Below are positions 1 through 9,630 of a DNA stretch of 34,085 bases, one piece after another. The stretch is from Pirellulales bacterium (GTDB taxonomy: Bacteria; Planctomycetota; Planctomycetia; Pirellulales; JANQPP01), in contig JANQPP010000100.1 in assembly GCA_028289405.1 (NCBI GenBank), positions 1 through 34,085 of the forward strand. Reading direction: 5' to 3'. Numbering within the stretch: position 1 is the first letter of the stretch; each line of letters starts with the position of its first letter. The notes below the pieces were generated by a model. The model was not told the DNA's origin. It ran no database searches and worked only from the letters and a program-made list of their open reading frames with translations. The position numbers were made by a program, and so were the translations under genes.

Positions 1-349
1 TCACGATGGCGTTGGGCGCCAAGTGCGGGGCAATGGAATCGACCACCGACCACAACGCCGACAAATCCGCCGCGCCGTCTTCCGAAGGAGGGGTGCCAAC
101 CGCCAAAAAAATCAGCCGCGCCGCCCGTACCCCTTCGCCCAGGTCGGTCGTGAAGCTCAGCCGGCCCATTTCGCTGTTACGTAGGACCAACTCAGTCAGC
201 CCCGGTTCGTAAATGGGGATTTCACCTTGCCGCAGGCGCCGAATTTTTTCTGCATCGATATCGATGCAGATGACGTCATTGCCAGTTTCAGCAAAACAGG
301 TGCCGGTAACCAAACCGACATATCCGGTACCAACCACGGCGATCTTCAT
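1..349 (-). CDS. ugd: UDP-glucose 6-dehydrogenase, N-terminal part
   Basis: The first 116 residues of a UDP-glucose/GDP-mannose dehydrogenase are visible; the C-terminal three quarters lie beyond the left edge. The protein begins with a Rossmann NAD-binding motif, [16 protein letters not shown] (G7, G9, G12), followed by an acidic strand end (CIDID). The typical '[10 protein letters not shown]' segment of this family comes next, then '[19 protein letters not shown]', close to the family consensus around the NAD site. The enzyme oxidises UDP-glucose to UDP-glucuronate for exopolysaccharide or glycan synthesis. It lies downstream of and on the same strand as the GDP-mannose dehydratase gene, 158 bp away, so the two may serve the same sugar pathway. 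The start is the only ATG that keeps the glycine motif at the N-terminus; a weak GGGAA lies upstream. A GDP-mannose dehydrogenase cannot be excluded without the C-terminus. Confidence 0.9.
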   Translation of the reverse strand, partial: MKIAVVGTGYVGLVTGTCFAETGNDVICIDIDAEKIRRLRQGEIPIYEPGLTELVLRNSEMGRLSFTTDLGEGVRAARLIFLAVGTPPSEDGAADLSALWSVVDSIAPHLAPNAIV

Positions 350-482
350 GCCGAATTCCCGTCGAATAGAGTGCGTACTGATTTAGGAGGAGTAATTATG
401 ATCTAGCTTACGAATCGCCCCACGGCCAGCGATCAAGTGCGTCCCCTCATGCCCTTCAGTCATCAAAAAAGGACGCTAAGAG

Positions 483-506
483 GTTTCGGAAGCAGAACTT
501 CCGATA
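483..506 (-). terminator. hairpin just after the gmd stop codon
   Basis: A 7-bp inverted repeat (TCGGAAG / CTTCCGA, 486-504) with a 5-nt loop begins within a few bases of the gmd stop codon. On the minus strand it is not directly followed by a U-tract; a T6 run appears about 17 nt later. It may be a weak or factor-assisted terminator separating gmd from ugd, or an mRNA 3'-end stabiliser. Confidence 0.3.
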
Positions 507-507
507 T

Positions 508-1485
508 CTACATCATAGCTTCCGCACCGCTTAATCGCTCCAGATCGGCTCGCACCATCATTTGCATCAATTCCATGAAATTGACAGTGGGAGCCCACCC
601 CAACATTTCACGGGCTCGGCTGGCGTCCCCCACCATATTCGCCGTTTGGTCCCGCAGCGCGGGATTTTCACGGACCACCACGTTTTCGCTGGCATTGAGT
701 CCCACGGTCTCAAAGGCGATCTGGGCCATTTCCCTTACGCTATGTTGAATTCCCGTGGCAATCACGAAGTCATGCGGCTCAGCGTGTTGCAGTGTCAGCC
801 ACATGGCCTGTACGTAATCACCCGCAAATCCCCAATCACGTCTGGAATCGAGGTTGGCCAGTTCGAGTTTGTCCTGTTGTCCTAACTTTATTTTGGCGGC
901 AGCGAGGCTAATTTTGCGGCTTACGAACGATGCGCCCCTCCAGGGCGATTCGTGGTTGTACAGGATGCCACTGCACGCAAACATTCCGTGATGTTCGCGG
1001 TAGCAGCGCACCATCCAGTGGGCATATGCCTTGGCGGCCGCGTAGGGGCTGCGCGGCGACAGCGGCGTGTCTTCATTTTGGGGAGCATGTTCCGGTTGGC
1101 CGAAAATGTGGCTCGAATTGGCCTGAAAGACACGTATGGACGGGTTTGCCTGGCGAGCCGCTTCAAGCAGCCGAGCGGTGCCCAGTGCCGTGATGTCCGA
1201 AGATTCCACGGGACGAACCCAACTCTCTGGCACGAACGTTTCCGCCGCGAGGTGATAGATTTCCGTGGGCTGAATGTCCTGGAGCAATGCGGTCAACCGC
1301 GATTCATCGCGGAGGTCGAGTTGGTGCATGCGCACTCGATCTCGAAGATGCGGAAAGTGGAGGCATTGGGCTCCTTCCGCCCGTCGCGACGTGCCATGGA
1401 CCTCGTAGCCCTGCTTCAGCAGCAGGTCGGCCAGATACGATCCGTCCTGGCCGGTAATACCCGTGATGAGCGCGATTCGCGACAT
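508..1485 (-). CDS. gmd: GDP-mannose 4,6-dehydratase
   Basis: 325-aa short-chain dehydrogenase/reductase of the extended, nucleotide-sugar type. It converts GDP-D-mannose to GDP-4-keto-6-deoxy-D-mannose, the precursor of fucose, rhamnose and related deoxysugars. Visible features are the N-terminal NADP motif ALITGITGQDGSYLADLLL (the Gmd-specific GxTGQDGSYL form), an SSHIFG segment with the catalytic Ser, and YAAAK with the catalytic Tyr/Lys pair. The Gmd hallmark 'NHESPWRGASFVSRKI' corresponds to NHESPRRGxTFVTRKI of the family. The length is at the short end for Gmd (about 325-375 aa). It is followed on the same strand by ugd. The partner GDP-fucose synthase is not in the window. The family call is strong; the exact product (Gmd versus a close Rmd-like reductase) is slightly less certain. 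Confidence 0.9.
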   Translation of the reverse strand: MSRIALITGITGQDGSYLADLLLKQGYEVHGTSRRAEGAQCLHFPHLRDRVRMHQLDLRDESRLTALLQDIQPTEIYHLAAETFVPESWVRPVESSDITALGTARLLEAARQANPSIRVFQANSSHIFGQPEHAPQNEDTPLSPRSPYAAAKAYAHWMVRCYREHHGMFACSGILYNHESPWRGASFVSRKISLAAAKIKLGQQDKLELANLDSRRDWGFAGDYVQAMWLTLQHAEPHDFVIATGIQHSVREMAQIAFETVGLNASENVVVRENPALRDQTANMVGDASRAREMLGWAPTVNFMELMQMMVRADLERLSGAEAMM

Positions 1486-1607
1486 GAATCACCGCCGTGC
1501 GTTCCGTGATGTTTTTGGCACGCGCCAGGGAAACACATGGGAGCCATGGATGGCAGAGCGAATTGAATGTTCGCGTTTCACAATTATCTTGGCCAGCGAG
1601 TTGCCCT

Positions 1608-4406
1608 TTATTCGTCCGAAGCTTCGGAAGGCGCATCCTCTTCAGAAGGGGGAGGCAATTCCTCGGCATCATTCTCCGCCGGCACGCGGACGATGGCCGC
1701 GAGCGAGTCCCCCTCGTCCAAGCTCATGATCCTCACGCCTTGGGTGTTCCGTCCCACGATGCTGATTTCGTGCGCGGAGACCCGCTGGATTTTTCCTCGG
1801 GCCGAAATCATCAGCACTTCGTCCTCGTCGCGGACCCTGACGGCACTGACCACGTTGCCATTTCGTGACGTCGTTTTGATGTCGCGGATACCCTTGCCGC
1901 CACGTCGCTGGGTCCGGTAGCGTTGGCCCGAAGAAATCTCCGCTTCGTCCTCGGTTCCATTTTCCTCTTCCGCCGTCGCGTCAGCCGACAAATCTTCCTC
2001 GTCGACGGGCTCCTCCACTTCGGCTTCGGTTTGGGTGCCGGGGGGCCCGAAGGGCGTACGTTTACCATAGCCATGCTCGCAGGCAGTGAGCAGTGTGGCA
2101 TCGGGATCGGTCACGACCATGCTGACCAACTGGTCTCCCTTGGTGAGCGATATTCCCTTGACTCCGCTGGTGTTGCGGCCCATGGGACGTGCGTCCGCTT
2201 CGTTGAAGCGGATTGCCATGCCCTTGGCGGTGGAGAGGATCACTTCGTCCCCAGCCTGAGTGACGACCACGTCCATGAGCTCGTCGTCATCCTTGAGTTT
2301 GATGGCGATGATGCCCCCTTTCATCGGCCGGCCATAGGCTTTCAAGGCGGTCTTTTTCACCAAGCCGCGACGTGTCGCCATCAGGAGATAATGGTCTTCA
2401 TGAAAGTCGCGGACAGCTCGACAATCGGCGATTTTTTCTCCTTCATCGAATTGCAACAAATTCACCACCGCACGGCCCCGGCTTTCTCGGGACAATTGGG
2501 GAATGCCGTACACTTTCTGCCAATACACCTTGCCGAAGTTCGTGAAAAACAACAGATAGTCGTGCGTGCTGGCGACGAACAAATGCTCGATGGGGTCTTC
2601 TTCCTCGGTTTTGGCACCTTTGAGCCCCTTACCCCCCCGCCGCTGAGCCCGATAGGTGCTCGTGGGCGTGCGTTTGATAAAGCCTTCATGGCTGATGGTG
2701 ACCACCATCATCTCCTCGGTGATCAGATCCTCGATATCGATCGAGCCGATCTCTTCTCCGGTGATTTCGGTTCGCCGCTCCTGCCCAAATTTCTTTTGCA
2801 GCTCGCGGGTTTCATCACGAATGATATCGCGGACAAGCTGATCATCCCCCAGGATCCGCAGATGGTGCGCGATGTCCGTGAGGAGTTTCTCGAATTCTTG
2901 GACCAGCTTTTCCTGTTCCAGGTTGACGAGCTGCCCTAAGGTCATGCGTAGAATCGCATCGGATTGCACGGCGGTCAGCGTGTAGTTTTCGCTGGTCCCC
3001 CGCTCCGCTTCAAAGGCGGCGAAACCTTCGTCCCCCAGTGCGCGGCGGATCAGGGCGGATGGGCATTCCAACCCCATCAACCGCTCTTTGGCCTCCGCTT
3101 GCGTCTTCGAGGAGCGGATGATGCGGATGACTTCGTCGATGTTCGCATGCGCTAGCAGCAACCCCTCGACGGTATGCCGCCGCTGCCGGGCCTTCGCCAG
3201 CAAGAATTGCGTCCGGCGCGTGATAACCGTGAACCGGTGGCGGATGAACTCTTGGAGAAGTTCCTTGATGTTCAGCACCCGGGGCTTGCCGTCTACCAGG
3301 GCCAAAAAGATCAGCGAAAACGTGTCCTGCAGCGGAGAAAATTGGTAAAGCTGGTTCAGGACGATGTCGGGATCGGCGTCCCGTTTTAGCTCCAAAACCA
3401 GCCGTACTGGCTCTTTGAGATCGCTTTCGTTGCGGATACCCGAGATGCCCTTCACACGGCCTTCGGTCACCAGGTCCGCGATCCGTTCCTCGATGCGGTC
3501 CCGCGCCTGCTGGTAGGGGATTTCATGCACGATGATTCGCGAACGTCCCTTGGAATCTTCCTCGATCGTGGCCCGTGCCCGGACCACGACGGTGCTTCTG
3601 CCCGTGTAATAACCGCGGCGAATGCCACTGCGTCCGCAGATGATCCCGCCGGTGGGAAAATCGGGGCCCGGCAAGACTTCCAAGATTTCGTCGATCGAGA
3701 CATCCGGCTCATCCAGGACTTTAATGATCGCGTTGCAGACCTCGTTCAGGTTGTGTGGAGGAATAGAGGTCGCCATGCCGACCGCGATGCCGTTTCCGCC
3801 ATTGACGAGCAGATTGGGAAACCGCGAAGGAAGCACCGACGGCTCCGTGCGCCGCTCGTCATACGTCGGCACGAAGTCCACGGTATCGAGCTGCAGGTCG
3901 TCCAGCATCATGGCCGCGGCGGCGGACATGCGGGCTTCGGTGTACCGCATCGCGGCGGGAGGAAGCCCGGCGATCGAACCGAAATTCCCCTGCTTGTCGA
4001 TCAGGACCTGCCGCATGTTCCACTCTTGCGCCATGCGGACCAGGGTCGGATAGATGACGGCCTCGCCGTGCGGGTGATAGTTACCGCTGGTGTCGCCAGC
4101 GATCTTGGCACATTTCACGCGGCTAGCGGAGGGTCCCAGGTTGAGGTCATCCATGGCGACCAGGATCCGCCGCTGAGACGGCTTGAGCCCATCGCGGACA
4201 TCGGGGAGCGCACGGCTGATGATCACGCTCATGGCGTATGTCATGTAGCTCTCTTTCAACTCTTCCTCGATCGGAAGGTTGAGGAGCCGACCCAAGACAT
4301 CACCGCCATCCTCGGCGGACCCGCCGTTCTCTTGCGAAGTTTCGTCTGCCAAATCTGATCCTTTCGGCGTCCGTGATGGTCCCGTTCGCGGTCCGGCATT
4401 GCTCAC
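1608..4406 (-). CDS. gyrA: DNA gyrase subunit A with non-canonical QRDR and acidic insert
   Basis: 932-aa type IIA topoisomerase subunit, the breakage-reunion half of gyrase that acts with GyrB to supercoil DNA. The first ~35 residues are a low-complexity leader. The winged-helix/tower core follows, with catalytic Tyr155 in 'RYTEAR'. The C-terminal domain carries two GyrA-box type motifs, QRRGGKG at 588-594 and 833-839; the first identifies gyrase rather than topoisomerase IV. An acidic, Glu/Asp-rich insert of about 40 residues (788-827) sits in the C-terminal propeller before the second box, and the protein ends in another acidic tail. At the quinolone-binding helix ([17 protein letters not shown], 111-127) the positions matching E. 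coli Ser83 and Asp87 are Ala116 and Pro120. gyrB is not adjacent. The protein could be one of two GyrA paralogues in the genome. Confidence 0.95.
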   Translation of the reverse strand: MSNAGPRTGPSRTPKGSDLADETSQENGGSAEDGGDVLGRLLNLPIEEELKESYMTYAMSVIISRALPDVRDGLKPSQRRILVAMDDLNLGPSASRVKCAKIAGDTSGNYHPHGEAVIYPTLVRMAQEWNMRQVLIDKQGNFGSIAGLPPAAMRYTEARMSAAAAMMLDDLQLDTVDFVPTYDERRTEPSVLPSRFPNLLVNGGNGIAVGMATSIPPHNLNEVCNAIIKVLDEPDVSIDEILEVLPGPDFPTGGIICGRSGIRRGYYTGRSTVVVRARATIEEDSKGRSRIIVHEIPYQQARDRIEERIADLVTEGRVKGISGIRNESDLKEPVRLVLELKRDADPDIVLNQLYQFSPLQDTFSLIFLALVDGKPRVLNIKELLQEFIRHRFTVITRRTQFLLAKARQRRHTVEGLLLAHANIDEVIRIIRSSKTQAEAKERLMGLECPSALIRRALGDEGFAAFEAERGTSENYTLTAVQSDAILRMTLGQLVNLEQEKLVQEFEKLLTDIAHHLRILGDDQLVRDIIRDETRELQKKFGQERRTEITGEEIGSIDIEDLITEEMMVVTISHEGFIKRTPTSTYRAQRRGGKGLKGAKTEEEDPIEHLFVASTHDYLLFFTNFGKVYWQKVYGIPQLSRESRGRAVVNLLQFDEGEKIADCRAVRDFHEDHYLLMATRRGLVKKTALKAYGRPMKGGIIAIKLKDDDELMDVVVTQAGDEVILSTAKGMAIRFNEADARPMGRNTSGVKGISLTKGDQLVSMVVTDPDATLLTACEHGYGKRTPFGPPGTQTEAEVEEPVDEEDLSADATAEEENGTEDEAEISSGQRYRTQRRGGKGIRDIKTTSRNGNVVSAVRVRDEDEVLMISARGKIQRVSAHEISIVGRNTQGVRIMSLDEGDSLAAIVRVPAENDAEELPPPSEEDAPSEASDE

Positions 4407-4454
4407 CGCTTGTGCCCGGCTCGGACCGTTTCAGGGCACCGCGATAAGCCCTCC

Positions 4455-4483
4455 AATATACCGGGGGGGACGTGTCTTCACAA
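4455..4483 (-). promoter_or_regulatory. predicted sigma70-type promoter of gyrA
   Basis: Reading the minus strand, a TTGTGA hexamer (4483-4478) and TATATT (4460-4455) are separated by 17 bp, about 50 nt upstream of the gyrA start codon. This is a good spacing and a reasonable match to TTGACA/TATAAT. The rest of the 4407-4819 gap shows no gene. Confidence 0.4.
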
Positions 4484-4819
4484 TTGGCAGCCGTCACGCA
4501 CGCGTTTTCGCAACCCGCTTCCAGGAAACATGTTGCGCTGACGTCTGGCGAACGATTCTGAAAGGGTTCGCGTGCGGGCAACTCCGTGGGGAAAAGAAGG
4601 GGTCGGGAGCGTTAGAATTGAGTTTCCAACGGTGGTCCTTTGGCTACCGATAAAGCCTTCGTCTCGGTGGACACACACCACGCTCACAAGATCTATTGTC
4701 GGAAGAATTCGCGACGGTCAAAATTGGTTAACAGCCACGATGCTGCACGCGGTTTCGTCGTATTCGGTTATCAAAATTGTTCTGTCGTCGCTTCGCAGCG
4801 GGCATCTCGGATAAGTCAC

Positions 4820-5554
4820 ATGAAAATTCCACGCTTTTGGCGGTATAGCCTGCGAGGGCTCTTGCTGTTGACCGTCGGCTGTTGTGTCATGCTCGGCTGG
4901 TGGACGAACCATGCACGCGTGCAGCGGCGTGCCCGCTTGGCCGTGGAAAATGCTGAAGGGTGGATGCACTACAGTTATGAATACGATCGCGACGGCAAGC
5001 GTGTACAGAATGCGGAGCCACTTGGGCCGGACTGGCTGCGGGAACGACTGGGAGATGAATACTTCACGTCAATTCGCAGCATCAGTGCTCGATGGTCGAT
5101 GCTGCGCGACGACCATCTGGTGGCTATCGGAGGGCTACCGAGCTTGCAAAACCTTTCAACGAATCACGCATGGGCGGGATCCACCGTCGGCACGTTCGTG
5201 TTCGTGCCCGATGAGCACCGAAACCAGGGACATTACCTGAACGGAAGTTACCAGCGTTTCGTAGAGGATGCTCCCGTGACGGATGCGGGACTGGCGTATT
5301 TGGCTAGCTGTCGTAACCTGGAGTACTTGATCCTGTATAACACGAGCGCGACCAACGAGGGCATCGCCGCCCTCAGCGGGCTGACGCGTCTGCGGACGCT
5401 GATGATCGACAGCCCGAACATTACCGACGGCGCGGTGGAACATTTTGCCCGGATGAGCTCACTCGAGAGGCTCTGCGTGCATGCCACGAGCATCACGGCG
5501 CAAGGCATGGCCAAACTGAAAGCCGCGTTGCCGCAATGTGAGGTGCTCTACTGA
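4820..5554 (+). CDS. membrane-anchored leucine-rich-repeat protein, planctomycete type
   Basis: 244-aa protein of unknown function. It opens with a short basic stretch and one hydrophobic segment, 'SLRGLLLLTVGCCVMLGWW', followed by RVQRRARLAVENAEG. This N-terminal anchor recurs in many planctomycete proteins (from memory of the group). The second half contains degenerate leucine-rich repeats (for example 'LSGLTRLRTLMIDSPNITDG' and the next repeat) and ends in a C-terminal cap, 'LKAALPQCEVLY'. The repeats suggest a protein-binding role at the cytoplasmic membrane or in the periplasm. I chose the ATG at 4820 because it places the membrane anchor at the N-terminus; an upstream in-frame ATG at 4640 would add 60 residues with no protein-like features. 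It converges with mnmE, with 15 bp between the stop codons. Confidence 0.75.
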   Translation: MKIPRFWRYSLRGLLLLTVGCCVMLGWWTNHARVQRRARLAVENAEGWMHYSYEYDRDGKRVQNAEPLGPDWLRERLGDEYFTSIRSISARWSMLRDDHLVAIGGLPSLQNLSTNHAWAGSTVGTFVFVPDEHRNQGHYLNGSYQRFVEDAPVTDAGLAYLASCRNLEYLILYNTSATNEGIAALSGLTRLRTLMIDSPNITDGAVEHFARMSSLERLCVHATSITAQGMAKLKAALPQCEVLY

Positions 5555-5569
5555 TCTCTTTCGACAGAT

Positions 5570-6958
5570 TCATTTTCCGATGCAGAATCGACTGAAGACG
5601 CGATCGAGAATGTCGTCGGTGTAGACGGCGCCCACGATTCGCCCCAGCCCGTCGAGGGCTTGCCTCAATTCCGCGGCGAGCAGTTCTTCGCTTCCTCTCG
5701 ATTGGACAAGTGTCCGCGCCGTGCTGATTGATCGCAGTGTGGCTTGCAAGCTCTCGCCGCAACGCGCGGCGGTCGAGGCAACGCTCGGGGGATTCCTTTC
5801 ACGGGACCGCGCCAGATGCTCAACGATGGCTGAGCGAAGCCGTTGGATGCCCTCGCTAGTGTCCGCGGAGACAGGGATTTCACCGGCGACCTCGGCGCGG
5901 CCCGGAGGTAGATCCGCTTTTGTTCCCACAAGGTTTCTAGCCTCATCCGTACTCTCTAGCGTGGAGATTTCCCAAGGGTTCAGCGGACGTGACCGATCGA
6001 GGCAGAGCAAGCGAAGATCGGCCCGTTCGACCTCGCGGAGCATCGCTCCTTGGGCGGCCTCTCCAATTTCATCGATTCCTCCCATGGCCGACCACCCCGC
6101 CGTATCGATCAGGCGGATTTTCCAGGCCTTTCCCGATGCCGCGGGGATGGCAAAATCCACCACCTCGCTAAGCCAGTCGCGGGTCGTTCCCGATTCGTCC
6201 GCCACGATGGCGTGCCGCCAATTCGTGAGCAGATTGAATAGGCTGCTTTTGCCCACGTTGGCCGAACCAAAGAGCACCACACGCGGCAGGTCATCGCCCG
6301 TGCCGCGTTCCACCACGGTTTTTCCCAGGGTTCGCAGGTCCTGTTCGGCGGTGTCGAGTTCACGCAAAACCTCTTCCGGCTGGCGGAACACCAGATCCTC
6401 ATCGGTGAAGTCGAGCGACGCCTCCACATCCGCCAACAGATTTAGCAGCCGATCGCGAATTTGGTGAAACTTTCGACCGAGCCCCCCAGCAAGCTGAGTG
6501 AGGGCCTGTTTTAATTCGGCCTGATCCCGTGCCTCGATCACGCCCAGCACGGCTTCCGCTTGGGTCAGGTCGATGCGTCCCGCTAGAAAGGCACGGAGCG
6601 TGAATTCGCCCGGTTCAGCCAAGCGGGCGTTCTGGTCGAGAACCGCGTGTAAGATCGCGTCCAACACGGGCCGCGCGCCGTAGGTATGGATTTCAATGCT
6701 CGGCTGGCGGGTATAGCTACGGGGATCGGGCCACACGAACAGCTCGCAGGGAACGCGGCTCAACTCGCCAGGCATCTCCAAATCCCCGGGTATTCGCCGC
6801 GCGGCGGTCAAATGCTGGAGGGAAACTGGCTCCGCGGCGTGAAAGAGGGGAAGCAAGCATTCCATGGCAAGCGGTCCACTGATTCGGACGATTCCCCGGG
6901 CTCCGCCTTGCATGGAGGAGGCGATGGCCGCGATGGTGTCGTCGGCATGGTAATTCAT
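5570..6958 (-). CDS. mnmE: tRNA uridine-5-carboxymethylaminomethyl modification GTPase MnmE
   Basis: 462-aa MnmE/TrmE, which with MnmG installs the cmnm5 group on the wobble uridine of several tRNAs. The N-terminal tetrahydrofolate-binding domain (1-120) has the start DDTIAAIAS and 'GARGIVRISGP'. A helical domain and an inserted G domain follow: G1 GSANVGKS (231-238), G2 SGTTR (256-260), G3 DTAG (285-288) and G4 TKAD (346-349, Thr in place of the usual Asn). The C-terminal FCIGK (458-462) is the conserved Cys motif required for modification. The gene lies 42 bp downstream of yidC on the same strand, the classical yidC-mnmE order, so the two are probably co-transcribed. Confidence 0.95.
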   Translation of the reverse strand: MNYHADDTIAAIASSMQGGARGIVRISGPLAMECLLPLFHAAEPVSLQHLTAARRIPGDLEMPGELSRVPCELFVWPDPRSYTRQPSIEIHTYGARPVLDAILHAVLDQNARLAEPGEFTLRAFLAGRIDLTQAEAVLGVIEARDQAELKQALTQLAGGLGRKFHQIRDRLLNLLADVEASLDFTDEDLVFRQPEEVLRELDTAEQDLRTLGKTVVERGTGDDLPRVVLFGSANVGKSSLFNLLTNWRHAIVADESGTTRDWLSEVVDFAIPAASGKAWKIRLIDTAGWSAMGGIDEIGEAAQGAMLREVERADLRLLCLDRSRPLNPWEISTLESTDEARNLVGTKADLPPGRAEVAGEIPVSADTSEGIQRLRSAIVEHLARSRERNPPSVASTAARCGESLQATLRSISTARTLVQSRGSEELLAAELRQALDGLGRIVGAVYTDDILDRVFSRFCIGK

Positions 6959-7000
6959 GAGTCGGCGAACAATGGCCTAGGACCGCAAGACGTGGATCCT

Positions 7001-9325
7001 CTATTTTTTGCGACCGCGAGATCCGGCTTTGGCCGGTGCGGGTTTTCGTGCCTTCGCGGGAGAGGATTTCGCCGGCGGAGAGGTATTCGCCGCGGTGGCA
7101 TTCTGCGGCTTGGGAAGCAGCCGGCGTTCGGCGATTCCCCATAAGCTGGATGCCGTGAAATAGATGCACAATCCACTGGCCACCTTGAAAAAGAGCACGC
7201 CCATGAACAATGTCATGAACTTCATCATTTTCTGTTGAATTTCGGCTTGTTCATCCACAGGCGGCGGCATGAACATTTTCGTTTGCAGCAAGAACAGACC
7301 GCACGTCACGAGCGGCAAGACGTTGAAGTACGGCCCGAGCCAGCCGAGTGGACCAAAGAGCATCCGAGGGGGCCAGTCTCCCCAAAAAAAGAGCATGTCC
7401 GGCGCGGAAAGATTCGAACACCAACGGATCGCGTCGCTGATCAGGGGTGCCTGACGCAGTTCCACGTCCACCATCAAGGAACGGTACAGCCCGATCAAAA
7501 TGGGGAGCTGGACGAACATCAATAGGCAGCCGCCGAGCGGATTGTAATTGTGTTTGCGGAAGAGCTCCTGTTGCGCCTTGGTTCTTTGTTCGACGTTCTT
7601 TTTGTACTTTTCAGCAATCCGTTTGATTTCCGGCTGCAACTCCTGCATTTTGCGCGTGGAGATGGCTTGCTTGTAGCTCAATGGAAATAGGCAACTCCGC
7701 ACCAGCACGGTAAGCATCACAATCGCGATGCCGTAATTGCCCACGATCGCGTAAAAGAAGTGCAATATCTTGAGCATCGGCCGGGCCGCCCAGCTAAACC
7801 AACCGTAGTACAAGAGACTAGATAGCCGACCGGAAGGAGGTCCGTAGTTGTCCAACAACTCGGGCTTTTTGGGTCCCAAGAAGAACTGAAAGGGGTGCAA
7901 AATCCGCTCGCCCGGCTCGAGCTTCGCGGTTTGGCTGGTCATCTGGAATGACACATTGGCTAGCATGGCGCGATCGGGATCCGTCGGTAAATTGCCCACA
8001 AGAACGGGCCGGACGGTGGCGAATTCTCGTGGCTGCGGTAGTAACTCGCCGGAGTCCCCTTCCATCAGTGGGATCAGTGCCGCGGAGAAATACTGGGCGT
8101 CCACGCCGATGTATTCCACGGCCACGTCGCGCCAGGTCGTGCTTTCGCCACTGGTCTGTTCGTCCACGATCGACGCGCGGGTGAACAGCATCGGTGAACC
8201 ACTTTCGAAGTTCAACGCCACGTCCCGCAGTCCGGCCGTCCCCCAATTTCGACTGATTTTGTGGGCATACCAAAACCCTTCGGTGGGTAGGCCATTCGGA
8301 CCCGCCAGATTGTACGCCAGGGTCCGGGCGGCATTCCCCTGGTTGATCACCTCCAACTCCAAACGAAGGTGATAAGGTTTCTCTTCGTCCGGCACATCCG
8401 CCGAGGACGCCGATTCCAAACGGAATCGCTTCACCAGTCGAAGTTGATACTCGGGGACGGAGATGGCAAATTCGGCGGAATTCTCGTCAGCGCGAATCAG
8501 TTCCCATTGGCCGTTCCGCAAGTGAGTGGTCACCGGGTTATCCGGCTCATCACCGATTTCCTTGCCATCCACGGAAGCGAGCGTCATCAGCAAGGAGAGT
8601 GGATCGTTCTGCGTGGAGGGAACTCCTCGCGAGCGGAGCGTGTTCCATTCGGGGCGAATGACTTCCAAGGGACGGCGGGTGAGGGTGACTTGCGTTTCAC
8701 TTTCATCGTCGCCGCGACGGTAACGGCACGTCAGCGTTTGTCCGGGCCGCGTGGTTTCTTGGAGCCATGCAAGAAACGTGTCCGCCTGGACGACCGGCTC
8801 CCCGTCGAATGAAAGGAGCAAGTCTCCCACTTGCAAGCCCGCTTTCGCGGCGGGCGTTCCGGGCCCGACGACTCGAATCTCACAGGCGTCCAGTTCGGGC
8901 CGTTCCTCTAGGGCCAAATAGCCGAGATAACCGCTGCGGTCATCCAATTCACGATAGCGGTGGCTGCTCATCACGGCCCGTTCCAAGGCAGCCCCTTGGC
9001 TGTTGATATAGACCAACAACGGGAAAGCAGAGTCTTCCTCCGCGGATCCAAGAGCCACCCACCTCTGCGCCGCCTCGGTCGTGTCCTCCTCCGGTTGCTC
9101 CCTAGGCTCGGCAGGGTTTTGTTCGTCGTCCTGTGCCAACTGTGGTTCAGCTTGGTCTTTCTCGGTCGCTGGTCCTGGCACGACTTCGTTTTGCTCGTCC
9201 GCCACCTCGCCGACCTGCGGCTCGGCATCTCGTTCCGGCGGATGCAGAATCGACATGACATAGGCGTGCCCCACCAAAATGGCCATGGAGAGGAACACGA
9301 AGACGACGAATCGCTTTTCCACCAC
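7001..9325 (-). CDS. yidC: membrane protein insertase YidC with an inserted PDZ domain
   Basis: YidC/Oxa1-family insertase that places proteins into the cytoplasmic membrane alone or with SecYEG. It has an N-terminal membrane segment, an acidic low-complexity stretch, and a large periplasmic beta domain. A five-segment C-terminal core carries 'IVMLTVLVRSCLFPLSYKQ' with the conserved hydrophilic-groove Arg. It ends in a Lys/Pro/Ala-rich tail. Inside the periplasmic part, at about residues 145-220, is a PDZ domain with 'AAKAGLQVGDLLLSFDGEPV', which standard YidC lacks. I chose the GTG at 9325: AAAGGA lies 6 nt upstream and the protein then begins V(V)EKRFVVFVFLS, like other YidC starts. A second GTG at 9322 and an upstream in-frame start at 9355 are alternatives. 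mnmE follows on the same strand. The full length (~774 aa) exceeds E. coli YidC (548 aa) because of the PDZ and linker. Confidence 0.93.
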   Translation of the reverse strand: MVEKRFVVFVFLSMAILVGHAYVMSILHPPERDAEPQVGEVADEQNEVVPGPATEKDQAEPQLAQDDEQNPAEPREQPEEDTTEAAQRWVALGSAEEDSAFPLLVYINSQGAALERAVMSSHRYRELDDRSGYLGYLALEERPELDACEIRVVGPGTPAAKAGLQVGDLLLSFDGEPVVQADTFLAWLQETTRPGQTLTCRYRRGDDESETQVTLTRRPLEVIRPEWNTLRSRGVPSTQNDPLSLLMTLASVDGKEIGDEPDNPVTTHLRNGQWELIRADENSAEFAISVPEYQLRLVKRFRLESASSADVPDEEKPYHLRLELEVINQGNAARTLAYNLAGPNGLPTEGFWYAHKISRNWGTAGLRDVALNFESGSPMLFTRASIVDEQTSGESTTWRDVAVEYIGVDAQYFSAALIPLMEGDSGELLPQPREFATVRPVLVGNLPTDPDRAMLANVSFQMTSQTAKLEPGERILHPFQFFLGPKKPELLDNYGPPSGRLSSLLYYGWFSWAARPMLKILHFFYAIVGNYGIAIVMLTVLVRSCLFPLSYKQAISTRKMQELQPEIKRIAEKYKKNVEQRTKAQQELFRKHNYNPLGGCLLMFVQLPILIGLYRSLMVDVELRQAPLISDAIRWCSNLSAPDMLFFWGDWPPRMLFGPLGWLGPYFNVLPLVTCGLFLLQTKMFMPPPVDEQAEIQQKMMKFMTLFMGVLFFKVASGLCIYFTASSLWGIAERRLLPKPQNATAANTSPPAKSSPAKARKPAPAKAGSRGRKK

Positions 9326-9561
9326 GAGGAATCCTTTGAATCTGAGGAGCGGCAAAGGACCAGTGGAAATCGCCTGCCGCCCAACCGCGCGTTTGAGTTA
9401 TATGGAGCGGCTTCCACGCCACGGGAACCCGCATGAACTTCAGCGGAAGAACGCTCAACGCCCCGTGTGGCACGCACAAAGAGCAGCGCTCAACATGGCG
9501 TTCCCGACCCGCTTCGTCAATCGCGCCTCACGGGAACTCTTTTTCGACGAGGAAAACCAGA

Positions 9562-9590
9562 GAGGCTCCAAAGGGATTGGCCAGCCTCTT
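9562..9590 (-). terminator. hairpin downstream of the metallophosphoesterase gene
   Basis: On the minus strand AGAGGCT pairs with AGCCTCT (7 bp), and an inner CCAA/TTGG pairing can extend the stem. It starts 41 nt after the phosphoesterase stop codon and is followed by CTGGTTTTCC, a weak U-tract. It plausibly ends that transcript before yidC. Confidence 0.4.
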
Positions 9591-9630
9591 CGGGGCGGGC
9601 AAACTTTATCCACCGCTTCCGACAAAGCGT

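Noticed and set aside
398..406. Plus-strand AGGAGGAG followed by ATG ATC TAG, a start-stop mini-frame between ugd and gmd.
   Set aside because: Two codons on the strand opposite the flanking genes; nothing downstream would use it. Taken as chance.
1923..2939. A 338-codon plus-strand frame opposite gyrA.
   Set aside because: It lies wholly within gyrA, has no SD, and no recognisable motif; a shadow of the GC-rich coding strand. Similar long shadows opposite PSD1 and DUF1501 were also dropped.
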